A stretch of 64,000 nucleotides of DNA, taken from contig JAANYP010003720.1 in the NCBI GenBank assembly GCA_020465985.1, positions 62,001 through 126,000 of the forward strand, read 5' to 3'. This DNA comes from Centrapalus pauciflorus. Lineage: Eukaryota; Streptophyta; Magnoliopsida; Asterales; Asteraceae. The translations under genes and the position numbers were made by a program. Position 1 is the first letter of the stretch; each line of letters opens with the position of its first letter. Positions 1 to 12,192 of this stretch are shown here, in pieces. The notes below the pieces were generated by a model. That model made no database searches. It was not told the DNA's origin and worked only from the letters and a program-made list of their open reading frames with translations.

Positions 1-327
1 TATGATTAGTGACGCTAATAAAACACTAATAGAATTACTTAACATTAATTATGCAAGACTAAAACAATTCATTAAAACAATGAATCTAAAAGTATTTATG
101 AAATTACAAGAAAATGGAAATACAAGAATACATTTCTAAATACTTTTATACAAAAAAAAATGAAAATACATGTATAATACATTAGAGGGCCAGCCATAGG
201 CATGTGATTTATTAGAGTTTGACTTCAATTTTTTTAATATTACTTTAAACACAATCATTTTGTTTAAAAGTGCACTCTACCTTTTCATCCCATGCCTTTC
301 ATCATTTGAAAGACCAAACACTTTGCC

Positions 328-335
328 TATAAATA
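328..335 (+). promoter_or_regulatory. TATA box of family-1 LTR
   Basis: TATAAATA lies in a GC-flanked context and is followed by a pyrimidine-rich leader. The same octamer is kept on the minus strand at 13049-13056 in the second copy, which supports it as the LTR promoter. Transcription would be expected to start about 30 bases downstream. Confidence 0.6.
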
Positions 336-1207
336 AGGCCTCATTTCTCACTTCTTTTCCACACTTCAAACCTCAGAAATCTCTCATTTTCTCCTCTAAA
401 AACGGGATCTATACACACACACATCAAAAATCTTTTCATTCAAGTGTTCTTTAAGAAATTCAAGTGTTTTTGTTGCATATCTTGCAAGGATCTCAACTTC
501 TACTCAAAATCATATTCCAAATACTTCAAAGTAAGTAAATACTAACTAATTTCGTGTTATATTTTTGTTTATATAAGTCTTGCATAATATATATAATCAC
601 CAACAACAACAAGTTCATAAAAACTCAAGTTTATAAATTTCTAGTTTTTGTTTTTAAGTTGTTTCTTTAAATGTGTTTATGAATATATGAACACATCATA
701 AGAATGTTAATATTATGAAATCAAGTGATATATATGTGTTTTATAACTTTTATAACTTTTATAACTTTTATACAAGTAGTCTTTGAATAAACAACAAGAA
801 TCATAAGTTATTTCAAGTTTATAAACTGCGGATTTTCGGCAGAACATTTATATCGACTTTGAAAGATCATAACTAATTCATAACTTAACGAAATGAGTTG
901 ATTCTTGTCTCAAAAGTTAGATCTATGTCTTAACTATAGATCTGGAAGTTTTCATAATCTATTTTGGAGTTTAAGACCTCCAGAAATTCTTTGGGAAACC
1001 GAAAGTTTGACAACTCAAAAATGGCCAACATAGGGTTTTTAACGAGCTTTTTCACCAATCTAAGCACCTCGAAAAATGGATGTTGTTGATTCTATAAGTC
1101 CTTTGTATATAGTAGTTTAATGTCCTAGAAAACCAAAGTCTAAAACATTTTGGAGCTTCGTCAAAAACAGCCTCAAAGTAGGCCGAAAAACCTCCGAAAA
1201 AACTGCA

Positions 1208-1210
<3 letters not shown>

Positions 1211-1284
<74 letters not shown>
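1211..1284. repeat. (TA)n microsatellite in family-1 LTR
   Basis: About 37 TA units. The second LTR copy carries a shorter array at the equivalent place (12141-12186) and another at 13236-13279, so array length varies between copies. Confidence 0.95.
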
Positions 1285-1289
<5 letters not shown>

Positions 1290-2233
1290 GACGTTTTAAG
1301 CGGGTTTTATTTATAAACTCGTAATGTTGGGTGATTTAAGACATAAAAATCTATAAATATATATATTATCATATATTAGAGATATTAAGTCCCTATTATC
1401 ATTTTGGGATCGATTAATCTCGCTCGGTGCACCATCCATCAACTTACGAAAAATTGCACTTTTCGCTCGTTTTTGCCATCACAAGTTCGGTGAGTCTTCA
1501 TAGCCCCTATTTTCACTATCTATTGGGGTGGAAATAGATGCACAGTTTTCATATGGACATCAAAACTGTTTATTTCTTATATGTATTACATGTTTGGATC
1601 CATCAGCCCTCAAATCATGAACCGTTACATTTATTTGTAAGCGCGAATATGTTGTGGATAGATCTATTGGGAGTCATGCCCCCCATTCGGGTTAGTTCGG
1701 GTCGACTAACAGCAAGTGCATATATATTCAACACACGGTATTACAGTCAGGGATACTGCACAGGGCAAACTCATTTTAATTAAGCTTCGGTTGCATGATG
1801 GTTTATGAAATACATACACAGAATTTATGATTTTATAAATTCAACTCATCTGATAATGTCCATACAACTGGTCTTTTCGCGTAAACCTATGAGCTCACCA
1901 ACAATTTGTTGACGTATTTTAGCATGTATTTTTAGGTGTTTAAGGCATGCGCATTTTTCGGAAGCATTCCAAGGCTTCCGTTCATTTTGGAGTCGCATCA
2001 TTTTCAAACTCAGAGATTTATTTGCTTTTTTCCAGACAATTTAAATTGGGTATTTAAATCTTGGTATTTTAAGAACTGCTTAGGCTGTATTTTGGTTATG
2101 TAAGACAACATTTATATTTGAAGTTAAATCAATGTATATTTGAAAACGTCCATATAGTGGTTGTTCGTTATGATTATGGTTACGCTTCCGCGACGTCACG
2201 CTTCGTAGCCAACCGGGGTAACGGGGTGTGACA

Positions 2234-2800
2234 TCACCTAATTCATATTGGGAGGTAAATAGATGGTATAACTCTTGAGGAATAGTTGATTGTGCCAACA
2301 CTGTCTTTCCACTCATGCAACAAAAGGTATGGAATTCAAACTGTACGCGTTTTGCTCCACAATGAACACACGAATTCTGCACCTTAAAGACGCGATGCTC
2401 TTTAGGGATACCATATGGATCCTCATTGTGGATCTCATCTCGTATCATTGGGTTATCATTGACCTCAGTTGAACATCCTAAATCCATTCCATTGAGTGTA
2501 AAAGTGTGATTATAAATAAATAAATTATCTTTACATTAAACTAATGGGAAACTTTTATCGATCATAATGTTTATAATCAAATTATACACTAACCTATTGA
2601 CACTTGAACTTCTACTTCATTAAAGAGAGGTAGTAGGTTAGCACATGGACTTCGGTTAACTATATTAGATTGGAAACAATTATCAAGATCAAAATAATAA
2701 ATGAAATTTCATATAACAAAAAACTATATAAACTGTGTGATTTTTACCATTGAGATTTTCATGTGGCAACGCTGAACACATTTGGCTTATTTGTTCTCTG
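2234..2800 (-). pseudogene. Helitron Rep/helicase, N-terminal zinc-finger-like exons
   Basis: On the minus strand the exon at 2487-2234 carries CVHCGAKR, then FCCMSGK, then a LYHLFTS stretch. This is the Cys-rich N-terminal signature of plant Helitron Rep/helicase proteins, which start rolling-circle transposition. A preceding exon-like block (about 2680-2595) is open and ends at a plausible GT donor. Family-1 LTR sequence interrupts the frame at 2234, so the HUH nuclease and helicase parts are not in this window. Recognition rests on motifs only; the copy is broken. Confidence 0.75.
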
Positions 2801-2850
2801 CTTGAGTTGTTCAACGATCCAATGTCCTTTCAGGTACTTTCATCTGATGT

Positions 2851-3430
2851 TCATTGATAATGTCTATCTCGTTTTTGAAAAACTCGTGTTTGATACGATG
2901 TAACATTTTCTTTGTTTACAGTTATCGCATCAAGTGTATCTGGTGTTTTCTCCACATCGAAAATCATTGCCCTAGTTTCACTATTCTCTGCAAAATATGG
3001 AGAAATATTTATATCTTGATGTCGTAATATTCCTAGTGGTACCCTTTGTGGTGTCTTCGTATCCATTTCGGTTGACTCTGCTATCGTTATATTTGTCATC
3101 AGTGGCATAGATTTACTACTTCTTTCACCATTAGATTTTTTTCTTTCCTTGATCTTCTCTTTTTGTCGGGCATAATATTGTCGGTTGTATTCTTTTTGCT
3201 TTTCTGAAATAATATTAGGTAACCGATAACTCGTTTCATGATTATAATAAATACAGTAAAAAAATATGATACACATTTTTATGTATTTCACATACCTTTC
3301 TCTATATTAACTTGGGATACATCACCATTAACATTTTTTCTTAACTTCTGTCATTCATAGTACTCTTTATTTATCTTTTTACGATTTTCTGTAATTTTTA
3401 GAAAATATACGTCATGTACTTAAACTATTA
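2851..3430 (-). pseudogene. Exons probably upstream of Helitron Rep
   Basis: A minus-strand open frame at 3291-2851 contains a basic, Tyr-rich segment (KEYNRQYYARQKEKIKERKK). A related segment beginning KEYYE lies in the exon-like block at about 3375-3295, which ends in GAGAAAG|GTATGTG, a good splice donor. Repeats of this YxxRxK type sit upstream of the Rep domain in some plant Helitron proteins, and the position just before the Cys-rich exon fits. The function of this part is unknown; exon boundaries are inferred. Confidence 0.45.
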
Positions 3431-3599
3431 AACTACATACCAATAAAATAAAATATACATGTCTTTCATTATATTGAATGTACATACCTTTTTGTATATT
3501 TACATTACTTGAGCGACTTTACCCATAGTATCATTGCCTCCGGACATCAATACACACTGTATTACACATTGTAAAATAATGAGTATATATCTTTTTAAA

Positions 3600-3700
3600 T
3601 TGATATCAGTAACTCCGTGGAAATCAAAATATTCACTAAAAACACATATATAACTTATTATATATAATATATAATTTATATTATATATATAAGAAATATG
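3600..3700 (-). repeat. Degenerate duplicate of the last RPA-like exon
   Basis: About 60 bases around 3605-3665 match 25288-25352 closely, including a shared core at the intron-exon junction, and both run into an AT-rich intron-like tail. In the pre-insertion order the two copies were less than 2 kb apart. This copy hits a stop soon after the junction and looks like a dead local duplication. Confidence 0.6.
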
Positions 3701-3705
3701 CACCT

Positions 3706-4369
3706 TGTCAGGATCTGAACTTAACTACCTAAGATTAACTGATTTGAATTGATCAGAGTGTAAACCAATAATCTTGTATTAAATCAAAGTCCAATTAAGA
3801 AGTTTGCGGAATAACACTTAATTATTTTAATAAAAGCTTTCAGAATCAATATCAAATAAATATAACTGAATAAACAATATTGCTTGTATTGCTGAACAGA
3901 ATGATTACAATCACCTCTAATCTGTTTGATTAGATGAAGAACACAAACTGTTCTTAGGGTTTTAGAACCTTAGAGTTTTATGAAAACTTAAACAAAAGCA
4001 ATTACAACCTTGAATGTGCAGAATACTTGATTACAATAGAAAAACCTATTCTATGTATTTATAATGCTTTCTGATTTGTTTCCTTGAAGGACTCTGACTT
4101 CTTTGATAGTAGATATGCTGGAATCTTCGTGTAAATATATTTTCCTGAATATCAGCACTTTCTGTTTATGAAACTGTTGAGCAGCTTGAATCACTTAGCA
4201 GCTTGAGCAGAGCAGCTTGAGTGAAATTACTCTGGCAGCATGAACTTTTATACTAGCAGCTCGAACTTCTTCAGCTAACAGCGTGAACTTTGTACTTATA
4301 CATAAATTCTACTATCAGTTTGAGAAGTCTAACTAACAGTTTGAACTATACTTAGGATATTTCCCAACA
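3706..4369 (-). repeat. Copia-A 3' LTR
   Basis: Begins TGTTGGGAAA and ends TCCTGACA on the minus strand. Its copy is at 23850-24512. The part at 4186-4350 holds about nine spaced variants of AGCAGCTTGA (plus-strand reading), see findings. Confidence 0.95.
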
Positions 4370-4380
4370 ATCTCCCCCTA
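4370..4380 (-). other. Copia-A polypurine tract
   Basis: TAGGGGGAGAT on the minus strand directly abuts the 3' LTR, the place where plus-strand DNA priming starts in LTR retrotransposons. Confidence 0.85.
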
Positions 4381-4472
4381 ACATAAATTCTTTACAGAAG
4401 ACTTTAAGTTCTATACAAATAAGAAAATAAAACTAAGTAAACTGTTATTTATAAACCAAGGCTTTCAAAAAC

Positions 4473-5495
4473 TTACAACTTTGCAAGTTTCTGATTGACT
4501 GCATTCAAAAATTCTTTCTTCAGATCTTCTCTGTCACAGTATATTCTCACTGATCTCATCTGAAGTAACATAGCCTTTGGAAGATCATAAAACTCAAAAT
4601 TGAAGAACATACCAGATCCATTTGCAAACCTGATTCTGTAAGTCTTTGATTTGACAAACAGATCAACTTGTGCAATCTTCATCTCCTTGGCATCTTCTAT
4701 ATCCTTCCTTATTGACTCAGGATCAAAAATGCTCTGCAGATCTTTAATGGCTTGCTTTACTTGTGGGAGGGAAGATCTAACTTGAGTTGCAGTCCCAACA
4801 TGATACATTCTTGTGAGCTCATCTCTGGTCATCCCTTGGACCATATTCATCATACTTTTATATTCTTCCTCAGGACCAGTTTCTCTTCTTACTACAAAAT
4901 GATATCTTAAGTCAATGTTATCCATTGACTTAGCATACCAGTAAGTGATAAGAGGTTTTGAGAAATCATGCTGGTCGAGGGTCTTTTCAATCTCCATTAC
5001 CTTCTGCAGCTGATGCTCAAACAACACCCTTTTAACCTGATCAAGCTTTGCCTGTGAAATTGTATCTGATTTGGGAATAGAAGCAACAGCTTGACCAGAA
5101 GGAGCAACATCACTTTCACCAGCTTGATCAGCTTTCACTGGTTCTTGTTGACTTTGAACTTCTTGGGAGACTCTGGCTACCTTTCGTTTATTCATCTCTT
5201 TATCATGGATATCTTGTAGCCTCTCTGTGCTCATGGATTGAGCCATCTTCTTTGGAATGCCAGCAGAAAAGGCAAAATTGATCAAGAATCTTCTATGCTC
5301 AGCCTTTGAATGCCCTGTTGGCATTTTCCTCTTCCTTTCACCTTGCTTGACCACAAACCCTCTTAGGTAATCACCTAAGGTTTCATCATCTTGCATTGGG
5401 GCCTGGGATGGCTGGTCTAAAGCCTGATCTTGTTCTTCTGCTATCTTTCTTGCAATTTCAGCATCAAAGGCAATCTGGGCTTCTCTAGTAGAAAA
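4473..5495 (-). CDS. Copia-A accessory ORF, distal part
   Basis: The frame is open from the solo-LTR junction at 5495 to the stop at 4473 and continues the frame of the part at 8020-8295 once the insert is ignored. The protein is charged, with many Glu, Lys and Gln and probable helices in the middle, and ends in a compact domain containing YRIRF, a Gly-Phe stretch and a DLP motif. A similar arrangement (YRVIF, GV-F, EDLP) closes the accessory ORF of Copia-B near 45510-45720, so this end is a shared domain. I see no signal peptide or membrane segment. Function unknown. Confidence 0.75.
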   Translation of the reverse strand, partial: FSTREAQIAFDAEIARKIAEEQDQALDQPSQAPMQDDETLGDYLRGFVVKQGERKRKMPTGHSKAEHRRFLINFAFSAGIPKKMAQSMSTERLQDIHDKEMNKRKVARVSQEVQSQQEPVKADQAGESDVAPSGQAVASIPKSDTISQAKLDQVKRVLFEHQLQKVMEIEKTLDQHDFSKPLITYWYAKSMDNIDLRYHFVVRRETGPEEEYKSMMNMVQGMTRDELTRMYHVGTATQVRSSLPQVKQAIKDLQSIFDPESIRKDIEDAKEMKIAQVDLFVKSKTYRIRFANGSGMFFNFEFYDLPKAMLLQMRSVRIYCDREDLKKEFLNAVNQKLAKL

Positions 5496-6370
5496 TGTAA
5501 CAACCTAGCTTTTTACTTAACTTTAGTTTCGGTATTTGACCTAATAATGTAATTTTATTACATTATCTATTTTGTAATTTAATTAATTAATGAAATTTAA
5601 ATAATTAATGAAATTTAATTAATTAAGTATGATACAAATTATATAAATGTTATAAAGTATTTAAATGACCAAATTTAAAAGATATGTATTATACAAAACT
5701 ATGGGGGGTTAAATTGCAAATATTGTTAAGATTGAATTCATAAACCCAAATAATGGAATTAAATGTCCATTATCACACTTAAAAGAAATTGAATTACTCT
5801 CTCTCTCTTTTCTTCTTCATATACGGCATCTCCACAAAGTTATCAAGAAATCATCAAAAGCTCTTTAAATCTTGCATTAATTGAAGAATTAATTCAAGTG
5901 AAGGTTACAACAATCACCATTCATCATCAAACAACAAGATTGTGAGGTAATATTTGATTTAAATTTCGAAAAAACTATGAATTTGGTTCGGTTTTGAGAA
6001 AAACCGAAACCAAAGATCTAAAATATTGAATTCTTTGGTTGCATGTATGAATTGTTACTATAATATGATGAATCTAAGTTAATAGAAGTCATAGAAACAC
6101 AAATAGTGGGTTGGATCATTCAAATAAAGAAGAAATATGTATTTTTGTAAAATTAGTGTTCTTGACAAAAATAGCATAATTTGGATGATCTTGATCAAAT
6201 TATAATGTTATTGATAGGGAAAATTGTATAAAATCAACCCAATAATTATAATATAACTATATATTAAGTTGCATGTTGATAAATATGAATTTTGTGAAAT
6301 TTTTATAAAAATCCGTATATAAATAAGTTAGAACATGAAGAACAAAGTTCTGGAAATTTTGAAGATGAAG

Positions 6371-6612
6371 GATCCGAATTCGGTTGAACCCGAATTCGGA
6401 TGAGATGTTCCACTTCGGTTCATATGTAATTCGGATGGGGTGCCATTTTCGGATCCCACTTCGGATCTGCTTTGGATGATCCTAACTCGGTCCTTTTGTC
6501 GTAATTTGGATGTGTATTTCGGATGCTATTTCGGATAGGTCCGAATTCGGGTGCCTGATCCGGATTGATCCGAATCCGGATGGTCCGAATTAGGGTGCTC
6601 CGGATCCGACCC
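6371..6612 (+). repeat. CCGAATTCGG/TTCGGATG motif array in solo LTR a
   Basis: About 15 spaced copies of variants of CCGAATTCGGATG lie within 240 bases, with irregular spacing and varied filler, so this is an iterated motif and not a simple tandem repeat. Confidence 0.85.
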
Positions 6613-6683
6613 TTTTATTTTGATATTTTAACATCACATATAAATGCTAATTTATGATTTTAATTATTAAAGATAAATAAAGC

Positions 6684-6687
<4 letters not shown>

Positions 6688-6768
<81 letters not shown>
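6688..6768. repeat. (CATA)n/(TA)n microsatellite in solo LTR a
   Basis: Short CATA units run into about 35 TA units. Copies b and c of the LTR lack it at this place, so it grew after insertion or in this lineage. Confidence 0.95.
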
Positions 6769-6769
<1 letters not shown>

Positions 6770-8019
6770 TTTAAAGATTCAAAGAAACAAAGAAAATGAA
6801 CAAAATGATCGACCAGTTATCTGTTATCAGAATCAGATTAAATAAAGATTTAAAAGCTTAAAGCTAATGATATGATATGATAAATTCTGGACAGGTTCAG
6901 TTAAATCCTGAACACAGATTTAAAGATATTGAAAGTGGGTCACTGATTAGAAAATAAAAGCCAGAGATCAGATATATCAAGATTAAAGATAAATCCTGGG
7001 ATAACTCAGGTGGTGGATTATAAATCTGCTTGATAAAGACTACAGAACCTGTGAGTTATAGATATTCAGTTTTGCATGCTAGACTTCCGATTGAGATATA
7101 TTGTTGATGATAGATTATTTGACATTCATGAATGCTCAGCTGGATTGTGACCTGTGCACACCATGGTTCGGTGATGCCCTGTGGATCATGATAGCTATTT
7201 GAGTTATCATTTCGCATGACATTGTACTTACTATTCATTTCAGATATTATTATGAGTTTATTGCTATCATGACCTCGATGACTTATGCTTTCATTATTAC
7301 TCGCATCTTTGACATATTGATTCAGCTTAGCATGATTAGCCTTGTCGGTCTATTGTTCTAGACCATGCTACTTCACCAGTTCTATTGAACTCGGTATAGA
7401 CACTCCGATGTTCCCTCATGAAGACCGCTGGTAGCTAGCCCAGTATAAGTGGATAGCTTCCGCTAAAAGCGTGAGCGTGGGCTGAACTTCATCCAATTCT
7501 ATGAATTCTATGTCTCAATCATGAGTGGCTGTAGCGGCAGTCCAGACATACAACCCTTTGACCCATGATCCGCTTGATTATTGCATGTAATCTGAAAATC
7601 TATATTCTCACTAAGCCATGCTTACAGTTGCTACTTTACATTTTTACAGGAAAAGATAAAGGAAAGTCACCTGCCGGACCTAGTTCTTAGGTCTTACAAG
7701 ATCAAGATTGAAGTATTCTATAGACCACTACTCAACAAACCCTTCGGTATTGATTGGCAGATGATAATTGTGGTGGTCTGGGTAGATTTGATTTGATTGT
7801 ATGATGACATGAATTAGATTAGTCTGGTACCCTTTATAAGTTTAATTTGAAAACTGTAATCTGTACTAAAATTGTATTAAACTTATCCTAATGTTTGTAC
7901 CTGTAATCTGAAATTCCGCAACTTAAATTACTCTATCTTAGTTATGATTGATATTGTGTTGCATGATGTGGGACCTATACTTTGAGGACTGCCCCGTAAG
8001 GGGAGGTCTTCACAGAAAA

Positions 8020-9763
8020 TTTGTGCTTTGGAGACTCAATGAGAATACCCTTGCCCTTATCTTTGGTAGCAGAAGATGTAGCTTGGACTGAACTGATGGG
8101 AGCCTGAATTCCTTCTCTTATAACAACTCCAGTTGCTTTTGTAGAAGCAGCTTGAGTTTCTAGGCTAACAGCTGTTGGGACTGCTAGCCTAGAATCTTGA
8201 ATTGTTGGAGCTGCTTGGACTGAATGAGGGATCTCCTGATTCTCCCCTTTTTTGGAAGCATTGGTTTTGTCAGGAGGACCTACAACCTTTTCCAATATCG
8301 AATCATTTCCTCTAATTTAATGATCTTATTCCCACAGAGGGTAAACCCTGTATGGAGATAATCCATTCTTTGCTTTTGAGCTGTTTCTGCTTGTCTGAGT
8401 GCAATTATTTGTGCCCCCTGTGCAGCAATGATGGACTGATGTAATTCCAACATTGCTACCACGGGTTGCAGCTTAGGATCCGTCAATAACATGAGTTGCA
8501 GACTAGCCTCAAGATCAGCAAACGAATGTGTTGCTTGTGATCTATCACTGGCATGAATACCAGAAGTAGAAACCTCTGGGCCCTCTGTTCTTGGTACTGG
8601 GGACTTCCAGATGGTGCTTGCACACCTTCTGTTGCCATGGGTGAGGTCTTATTGATGTTGGCACTGTCCTGTGCCTCTTGTGCAGAAGCAACAATAGTGT
8701 CAGCCACAGAACCCATATGGACAATCTCTGTTGAGATTTCCACCTCCTGATTGAGGGTCGGAGTGTCCTCAATGGGTGCCCTTTGTATATTCTGTGCAGA
8801 AGTGTCCTCCTGCACAGGCTTATTTGGCTCTTGTATGAGGGTTGAGGAGGAAGGAGCTCCTGGACCTCTTTTCCTTTTGTATAGTATGATTGGGGATGTG
8901 GGCTTAACAATAGGAACAGAAGGTATTTGAGTATCATGAGGAGTGGGTTGGGGTCCTGGGGGTGAAGCAGTAATGTGTGGCTGAACCTGCTCAGTACCCT
9001 CTCCTCTGTTTCTTGGAATGATGTCCAACATTGCAGAAGGCAATGGGACATCAACAGTCAAAACATTGGCACTTTGTTTTAGAAGACGTTTTATAGAAGG
9101 TAAAGAGTGCCTATGGGAAACATGAATCCTTTTATGTATATTGAAATTACTGCAAGTTCTTGCAATAATTTCAGCCAAAAATCTGGGACACATAAAAAAT
9201 TTCCCATGTTTTAGGGCATGATGCCTTAGCATACCCTGAAAAATCATATTAGAAAGATTGAACTGTTGGCCAGTTGATAAGCACACTAAGGCAGTGGCAA
9301 TATTGGATGAAAATTCTGACCAACCAGTTCTTTTTGGGATTATACATTGCTGAATAATATGTACAAGATATTTCCACTTAGGGGCAAAATTTGTTTTAAA
9401 GAAAGTAAAAGATTCAGCAGGACCCCTATATCCAATGGCATGAAGACCATTATGTAAAGCAGTAAGAGATAGGTCTGATATACCTGAGGCATCTTGAAGA
9501 TGCAGGTGTTGGCGAATGATCTCCTCAGTGATAGAGACAGTGTTGCCATCAATTTTGGATATCAGGGAGGTGTCTCCATTAATGGTTTTGACTGAGGCAG
9601 ATTTCCAGAACAGTTCTATATGAGATTTGTAGATAGTGGGATTGATGGTAAGGGCATGATGGATATGGGAACTTCGAAGGAAGTCCATCATGTCATGGAA
9701 CGGTTCAAGATCAGCGTGTTTTAGAGAATAGGGTAAACAGTTGTGTTCTTTGACGAACTCCAT
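8020..9763 (-). pseudogene. Copia-A accessory ORF, proximal part
   Basis: Starts with ATG at 9763 (Met-Glu-Phe). The first 230 residues contain a segment with HALTINPTIY, then WKYLVHIIQQCI and SNIATALVCLSTGQQFN, a conserved block I know from ORFs downstream of RNase H in plant, notably Asteraceae, Copia elements. Often annotated only as hypothetical or transposon protein. A Pro/Ser/Thr-rich linker follows. The frame shifts near 8550-8490 and again near 8290, so the copy is broken. No signal peptide or clear transmembrane helix is visible, so calling it an envelope gene is not justified. Function unknown. Confidence 0.75.
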
Positions 9764-10094
9764 TGATGAACGAAGGATTTAGGGTTTCAGTGATGTGCGT
9801 GGGAATTGTTCAGAAAATCGAAGAAGGGTTCTGGAAGATATTTTGCAACTGGTAGTTACAATGAAACGAAACTGGAACCTTTAAAGGTTTTGAAAAATAT
9901 CTAAACCTGCGCACACACTTATCGAAATGACCAGATTACCCTGCACACTTTGACAGATCAAGTGAAACAACTAACAGTCCGAGAAAATGAACTAGCAGCT
10001 TGAGAAAATACTCAAGCTGTTAGTTGAAAGTTAGGCGACTGCTAATGAAACAGTGACTCCCCCTTAATCAAGCATATGTGTAAAGAAAAACAAA
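9764..10094 (-). promoter_or_regulatory. Internal promoter-like region and polypurine tract before the accessory ORF
   Basis: On the minus strand this gap between RNase H and the accessory ORF holds a polypurine run (10056-10066, TAAGGGGGAGT), several AGCAGCTTGA-type motifs (9968-10035), a palindrome AACCTTTAAAGGTT (9877-9890) that could serve as a TATA-like box, and a pyrimidine-rich leader before the ATG at 9763. Copia-B has the same order. Promoter function is inference. Confidence 0.45.
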
Positions 10095-11164
10095 TTAATC
10101 CATATTAACTATACCAATATTTGATACTAGGAAGGTGAATCTTCCTACATCAAATGGTTTTGTAAATAGATCAGCTAACTGATCATCAGTATGAATTTTG
10201 GTAACTTGGATTAATTTCTTCTCATTGCAGTCCCTTATAAAATGAAATCTAATTTCTATGTGCTTGGTTTTGGGAAATTTCACTGGATTTTGTACAATGC
10301 TAATTGCACTTGAATTGTCAATATAAATGGGAGTGGATAGGAAATTCATACCATAGTCTCTCAGTTGATTTTGAATCCACATCACTTGGGAGCAGCAACT
10401 TGCAGCTGCTACATATTCTGCTTCAGTAGACGAAGTGGAGACAGTTGTTTGCTTTTTGCACTGCCAAGAGACCAATCTTGTTCCCAAGTATTGACATCCA
10501 CCAGTTGTGGATTTTCTGTCAATGTTGCATCCTCCATCATCACTGTCAGAATAGGCTGTTAATTCAAGAGGAGAGTCTTTAGGATACCAGAGGCCTAAAT
10601 GTGGTTGGCCTTTGAGATATCTAAAGATTCTCTTAACAGCAACCAAATGGGAGTCCTTTGGAGAACATTTAAACCTAGCACATACACAAACAACAAACAT
10701 AATATCATGTCTAGAAGATGTTAGATACATAAGAGATCCTATAAGAGATCTGTAAAGATGAATGTCCACATCTATTCCATCTTTGTCTGTATGGAGCTGC
10801 TTGTGAGGATCCATAGGAGTACTTGCAACTTTGGTATCTTGATACCCAAACTTTTCCAGTATGTCTTTAACATACATTGATTGACTTATGAAGAGACCTG
10901 TGGGCTTCTGCTTGACCTACAATCCTAGAAAGAAGGTGAGTTCTCCCATTGAACTCGCTTGAAACTTTTTGTGCATTAAAGCGTCAAACTCTTTGCACAG
11001 ACTGTCATTTGTTGATCCAAAGATGATATCATCAACATATATTTGTACAAGCAGAATCTCAGATTTGATGGACTTTGTGAATAGTGTTTTGTCCAGAGTG
11101 CCTCTCTTGAACCCATTCTGTAGAAGGTATGATGACAGAGTGTCATACCATGCTCTAGGAGCTT
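10095..11164 (-). pseudogene. Copia-A RT C-terminal part and RNase H
   Basis: The minus-strand frame from 11164 continues RT after the solo LTR and contains the catalytic YVDD box within YVDDIIFGS (about 11020-11050). A TAG replaces what is normally Gln-Val at 10917-10919. From 10877 to 10095 the RNase H domain follows, with DRKSTTGG, STSSTEAEYVAAA, KHIEIRFHFI and the usual LADLFTKP near the end. The polypeptide makes the DNA copy and removes template RNA. The in-frame TAG makes this copy defective. Confidence 0.9.
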
Positions 11165-11169
11165 GATGG

Positions 11170-12136
11170 TGTCACACCCTGCTACCCCGGTTGGCAGCGA
11201 GGCGTGACGAGTGCGGAAGCGTAACCATAATCATAATGAACGACCACTATATGGACGTTTTTTAAAATACATCGTTAAAGCTTTAAAGCATAGTAATGTT
11301 TTACATAGACTGATATGAGAAAGGAAGTTCGCACAAATACAGAGATTTAATTACATATTTAAAATTATCAAAAATAATGCAGCTAAATCTCCGTTGAATT
11401 GAATATGCATGCGACTCCATGGATGCGGAAGCTTGAAAGTAAAATACGTCCGAGGCATACCTGCCTTAATTTCCTGAAAATACACACTAAAATACGTCAA
11501 CAAAAATTGTTGGTGAGCTCATAGGTTTACACGTAAATCTGACTCGTATGGACAACAATAATAGAGATTGAATTTATAAAATCATAAATTCCTTGTTATG
11601 TATTACATATAAACCATCATGCAACCAAATCTTAATTTAAAATGAGTTTGCTCTGTGCAGTATTCCCATACGTAATATCGTTTGTTGAATATATATGCAC
11701 CCGTTGTTAGCCAATCCAACTAACCCGAGTGGGGGACATGACTCCCAATAGATCTATTCACAATATATTCGCGCTTACAAATAAATGCAATTAACGGTTC
11801 ATGATATCAGAGCTAATGGAACCCAATGTGTAATACATAATAGAAATGAAAATATTTCCGTGTCCATAAAAAAACGAAGCATGTATTTCATCCCCAAAAC
11901 ATAACAGTGTGAAAATAGGGGCTATGAGAACTCACCGAGATTGCGATGACAAAAACTAGCGTAAAAAGCTATTTAACATGAATGGAGGGATGATGCGTCG
12001 CGTGAGTTTAATCAAGTCCTAAATGATAATAAGGACTTAATATCTCTAATATATGATGATATATAAATTTATGGATTTTTATGTCTTAAATCACCCAACA
12101 TTACAAGTTTATAAATAAAAACCGCTTAAAACGTCA

Positions 12137-12192
<56 letters not shown>

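Larger units (their letters stand above)
1..2233 (+). mobile_element. Long LTR, family 1, left end cut by window edge
   Basis: This stretch matches the reverse complement of 11170-13658 almost from end to end; position 1 corresponds to about 13430, so roughly 230 bases lie outside the window. It ends in GGGTGTGACA, the same CA end as the other copy, and breaks directly into Helitron coding sequence at 2234. No retrotransposon primer-binding site or coding region follows, so it is either a solo LTR or the 3' LTR of an element lying to the left. The roughly 2.5-kb LTR and TGTAACA/TGTGACA ends suggest a Gypsy (perhaps Tekay-like) family, which is inference. Confidence 0.85.
5496..8014 (+). mobile_element. 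Solo LTR a, family 2
   Basis: Runs from TGTAACAACC to GGTCTTCACA (2519 bp) with GAAAA at 5491-5495 and 8015-8019, a perfect 5-bp target duplication. There is no primer site, coding region or second LTR, so the element was reduced to one LTR, as happens by recombination between its two LTRs. It splits the accessory ORF of Copia-A, whose frame resumes exactly across it. Copies b and c lie in Copia-B. Family ends are like those of long-LTR Gypsy elements, but no coding part is present to prove it. Confidence 0.95.

Noticed and set aside
1..2233. Two LTRs (1-2233 and 11170-13658) as ends of one element
   Set aside because: They are in opposite orientation, and the second has its own perfect GATGG duplication inside Copia-A.
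4473..9763. Envelope glycoprotein gene behind Copia-A pol
   Set aside because: Position fits the so-called env-like ORF of Sireviruses, but I see no signal peptide, transmembrane helix or cleavage site.
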